Source of the DNA: a virus
DNA length: 33,091 bases
IMG/VR virus record: IMGVR_UViG_3300000256_000006
Location: 1-33,091 of that record
Direction: 5' to 3' (one strand)
A program made the position numbers and the translations under genes. Position 1 is the stretch's first letter. Each line of letters starts with the position of its first letter. Shown one piece after another: positions 31,701 to 33,091 of the stretch. The notes under the pieces are model-generated. The model was not told where the DNA came from. It did no database searches and saw only the letters and a list, made by a program, of their open reading frames with translations.

Positions 31701-33091
31701 TCTCCAGCCGTTGAATCACTGCCAGTAAAGCTGGCTGTGTGTTTATAATAACTACGCTGTCTAACAACAACACTAAGAGTGTTAGCTGGTGCGGTAGTAA
31801 ATGTTATTACACTTCCACCTAGTGTATAGTCTTTATAAGGAATATATTCTTTACCATTTCCGTCTTGTATGTAAAGTGCATCAATGCTTACTGGGGTAGT
31901 AGTAAGAGTAAAAGTTTGATCACTACCGTCTCCTGTAAAAGTTTGACTTGTTTCATCAGAAGTAGCAACTTCTACTAGAGTGTACACATGCACTTTGTTT
32001 TCACCAGTAGCACTTGCGTATATGTACCTATCGTCTTTACTCATTGTTACACTGTAACCAAACTTAGCATTAGACCCTGGCGATGCAAGTCTTATGGTTT
32101 GTCGAAGTGAATATGATCCATTGAAACTACGTTTATAAACAAACACTGCTCCGTTACTGCTATCGGTACTTGGCGCACCCACTGCTATATATTCGTTGCC
32201 AGCTGCAACGCTAAATCCAAAAGCATCAATGCTAGAACCAATATCACTAGGTGCTAGAGAAATGTTTGGATTAAACACACCTGAGCTATCTCTGAGATAA
32301 GGGTAAACTACGCCTGTTGACTGCTCTGGTGCACCAGAAAATACAGCTAATGCATCATCAGTAACTGCCAGGCTAGTGCCGTTTGCAGCATTGCCTGATG
32401 TCTCAATATTGAATATAACACTGTTAAAGTCCCAGGGATTGTCTTTTCTATATGCCGCCCACTGGTCATCTTCTGTAGCATCTACCCATGCAATTTCATT
32501 CTTTTCCCAACCGTATGCTGGTGTAAAGTTTGCAATATTAGATTTTGCAGGAAAGCGAACACTTACTAATTTAAACAACGGTATAACTAAGTTGCCAGAT
32601 GCATCTATTTCAATACCATCTTCAATACCAACTGTAAATGTTGTACTACCGCCAGTGCTTATAACTTTGTGTAACCCACCTGAAACTTCGTTACTTGATT
32701 TAACAACCACAATGTCATTTTTAACAATTCCATGTGCAGAATTTGTTGTGTAGGTGATTGCTTCAGTGCCAGTTTGCTCAATACTAATTATTTCAGCAAC
32801 TACTTCTGTTACACGATATATGTCCCAATCAAAATTTGATTTAACAGTCCAGATTGTTGTTCCACGACCAATTTTATCAACACTATCAGTTAGAACTTCT
32901 AAGTTGTCTTCTAAGTTAAAAACAGTAAAGTCTGCATCATCTAATCTTGGATAACCAGCACCAACAATGTCAGTTTTTTTATTGTCCGAGCTTCTAGGCA
33001 GGAATATGTTTTTACTAAAATTATTTGGAACTTTGTAAAGATCTTTTTCGTAATAACTTAGTCTATCAACATCAGCAGTATCGTTACTGTC
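25733..33091 (-). CDS. giant fibre-like structural protein, 5' partial (at least 2,452 aa)
   Basis: The frame is open to the end of the window with no stop, and the codons upstream of the GTG at 32710 read as ordinary protein, so the start lies outside. Residues encoded at about 31160-32400 and 30380-30490 carry FG-GAP (integrin-alpha-like propeller) repeats: FGFSVAAGNEYIAVGAP, FGTSVGLDAYGTIAVVGSP and FGSSLAINRGRLFVGS. Between and after them lie FTGDGxxxxF modules at about 31750-31942 and 31340-31558. At the C-terminus are related YTADG and IGQGS modules (about 27235-27445 and 26290-26485), and a DNPTITIS and GSGYTKNPTITV pair. It ends with the compact sequence YADEGYFGELDI. Such long beta-rich proteins are usual for fibres or baseplate-associated proteins of marine T4-like phages. 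Its precise role is unknown. Confidence 0.88.
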   Translation of the reverse strand, partial: DSNDTADVDRLSYYEKDLYKVPNNFSKNIFLPRSSDNKKTDIVGAGYPRLDDADFTVFNLEDNLEVLTDSVDKIGRGTTIWTVKSNFDWDIYRVTEVVAEIISIEQTGTEAITYTTNSAHGIVKNDIVVVKSSNEVSGGLHKVISTGGSTTFTVGIEDGIEIDASGNLVIPLFKLVSVRFPAKSNIANFTPAYGWEKNEIAWVDATEDDQWAAYRKDNPWDFNSVIFNIETSGNAANGTSLAVTDDALAVFSGAPEQSTGVVYPYLRDSSGVFNPNISLAPSDIGSSIDAFGFSVAAGNEYIAVGAPSTDSSNGAVFVYKRSFNGSYSLRQTIRLASPGSNAKFGYSVTMSKDDRYIYASATGENKVHVYTLVEVATSDETSQTFTGDGSDQTFTLTTTPVSIDALYIQDGNGKEYIPYKDYTLGGSVITFTTAPANTLSVVVRQRSYYKHTASFTGSDSTAGDQFGYNIDTDTAGETVIVGAPFSTVASADSTLFPEAGEVYLFHHIVERFTGDGVTTAFTTTNTLPSNFYIEVDGVKQVPATGSFSSFDSDSSENRYTVSGNTITFRYRPTNGQIIRVYTGNFAEIQRLDQSQITGQALGDNEQFGTSVGLDAYGTIAVVGSPGEDETNPNTGSAFVFIDEGLRFGSVTTASSNAATFQQQLDSIFVDDFEVVMNFNTSASPSDFASSVNNSSNLTLHDANLTSTGQVTITSINQVPNQKLKVRPGTGDTFRVRAEVEPFKFSQKINHPLLVENENFGRVITFDKHIPVSGVANQRCVISSDRASTMLDVAFDRDTVTTSLTYNDALTTFDADSTKFIDRVTQSGAAYVYDLLDSTVTTGTVQSISNPPLYAYGQQLRNTKINELDKFGSSLAINRGRLFVGSSADNEWKTNAGSFYYFNNALNKSSWEKYREQTAKINIDVINRVATYDKTNSEIIDFVDTIDIFKNKLPGRVQSELDYIVPIDPSTYSVTTIPNEVTHSENNNWDNEYVGRLWWDLSTCRVIEYEQGELDYRVQNWNRFFPGSSVDIYEWVQSPVLPSEHVQFGLEGTPKYENDEAYCVSLQYNPATNSTVTHYYYWVTGLNVYPEDDRRHLSTESVRQLIEDPASAGLKYLSVVDKNAFIMNNLSSTWADRNVVLSINYDVVKNEGVLHSEFELVSEGDPKQDIPRDIKTKLIDSLAGADKTGAVVPDASLSQGERYGIAIRPRQTLFVNRQQALKNFITYCNKVFLTTPISRQFSLTNLFLTDPEPTKSSGAWDQKVADITTRDFLNTLTFSAGYKVLVESDSTLGGDWAIYSLVVETDNTRTWFLDRVQAFNTARFWEYTTWYADDYDSTTIPQFTVNTEPDLIALTTAVTGDISKVLSNDDGNYSFFKLTTSGWDEIIIENGTIKILDTIYDFANASSGSYIGFDSGVFDFEKYDRVPQQEVRNIANAVFDEIFVGTLASNKNELFFRMIEYALQELHLSNTDWIFKTSFIKVLHKIRNLDQYPTYQLDNSTFIEEFINEVKPYHTNIREYVASYDGDDQFQGDITDFDQHSFFDTTTNYFRKPSGDFGGDEITRTQGLNKSWSENYTYYLDNIVIVNAGTGFLDNPTITISAPDSTSGVQATATAVTNGDSIVKVTVTTKGSGYTKNPTITVTGQGSGLVLNPRIANDTTREFDTTIKFDRITYSSTVKDWTASTSYDYQDLIAHYNEVTGKQEVYEVTATGGFTSGTTFGVEDSAGTEILVAYADEKLASAADRIASYYVPGVGMVGDDLNLLQPGTDYNGNKVSGLGFDREPGYDSAVWDIVGFDNFEVDADGLAVTGGIDTVMRSTFTDLALGTAPEDINIDGGLFVDTYSSHAPEEVIPGIVFDNLDIEVYTDPSDDFLGDGNGFKSVTRVYTADGTNNKFSYANSQRKELVDYLVVYQGATRIHDFTTDYEFRTISFTTQPSAGTQIYIYGFGTTGEKLVHEEVLIGDASTAQYTLGVDYTRYVQSLVLRDGVSVDHSVSNQNNRVTITINDTNPDGSVIHAFISNRAATKPAFTYGQTQTITLVGGTYIYDLDQAFDDDFANPISGNIIVEKGSERLRPANSEYYTLDGSTVAYNTPNTAGENSANVAVGDIQVVRLDKTNNVSINLNYIQDFTLSTVLDETSTLIWQVTILDAGNAGDTLIVSTRNSNEYFIDAGKLRLNSGFAFSGGDKLHVTSFNNHDTLRTQTKVYIGQGSNKKYTLDRTPTNTNNLWITLDGVKLHPGEFTIDTTGKIDLSSQTVSASSEIIVTHFTENITEPTIGYRMVNDMLGTYEYFRLCNDGQTQLSADLVAEDTKIYVEDATRLPLVSRNADKPGVLYVGNERITYWEISHEDHFVTGIRRGTNGTRFAPRHIKGTEVYDTTEAQRLPATNTHTQTWYDVGTSTSANGFGLQSSSSTNAAFLKACEASLPNYIAEFQSPKYVEDEYADEGYFGELDI

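Noticed and set aside
32708-32710. GTG as the start of the giant structural protein
   Set aside because: All 127 codons upstream to the window edge are open and read as ordinary protein sequence, so the gene begins outside the window.
1-33091. tRNA genes, CRISPR arrays, IS elements, att sites, integrase
   Set aside because: Read by eye on both strands, no cloverleaf, regularly spaced repeats, terminal inverted repeats or recombinase motifs were found; a covariance-model scan could still reveal a missed tRNA.

Overview
The window looks like about 33 kb of a tailed marine phage of the T4-like myovirus type, in the broad style of cyanophages and pelagiphages. This rests on low-GC tightly packed genes with 1-19 nt overlaps, very large fibre-like proteins full of repeated beta-rich modules, candidate T4-type late promoters (NATAAATA-like) before structural genes, and viral metabolic genes (dCMP deaminase, ThyX, PurM). 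No capsid, polymerase or terminase gene is present, so the assignment is inference. No tRNA, rRNA, CRISPR array, IS element or integrase was seen, and no gene-free stretch exceeds 300 bases.

Layout. (1) 1-1760, plus strand: the 3' part of a dCMP deaminase, a 54-aa cysteine-rich protein and a 413-aa protein with a duplicated, degenerate glycosyltransferase-like module. (2) 1698-4859, minus strand: a DegT-type aminotransferase, two small unknown proteins, ThyX and two further unknown proteins. (3) 4911-5504, plus strand: a secreted protein of unknown function. (4) 5501-8797, minus strand: a half-size Na/Pi-cotransporter-like membrane protein, a NodU-type carbamoyltransferase, a shortened PurM, a 33-aa protein and a small membrane protein. 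(5) 8781-18156, minus strand: an almost unbroken chain of overlapping genes holding five consecutive N-terminal-twitch radical SAM proteins, a DGD-type glycosyltransferase-like protein, a 2OG-Fe(II) oxygenase, a small unknown protein and a second type of glycosyltransferase-like protein. (6) 18212-18637, plus strand: a lone VOC/extradiol-dioxygenase-like gene. (7) 18627-19731, minus strand: a paralogue of the second glycosyltransferase type and a small unknown protein. (8) 19791-33091, minus strand: five virion or fibre proteins, the last of at least 2,452 residues and running off the window.

How it may fit together. Deaminase, ThyX and PurM would feed nucleotide synthesis during infection. 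The aminotransferase, carbamoyltransferase, glycosyltransferase-like proteins, oxygenase and five radical SAM enzymes together resemble a sugar or polymer decoration pathway. It lies beside the fibre genes, so the product could decorate virion fibres or alter the host surface. The substrate cannot be read from the sequence. The five-fold radical SAM array with its oxygenase and paired glycosyltransferase paralogues is the best candidate here for an undescribed system.
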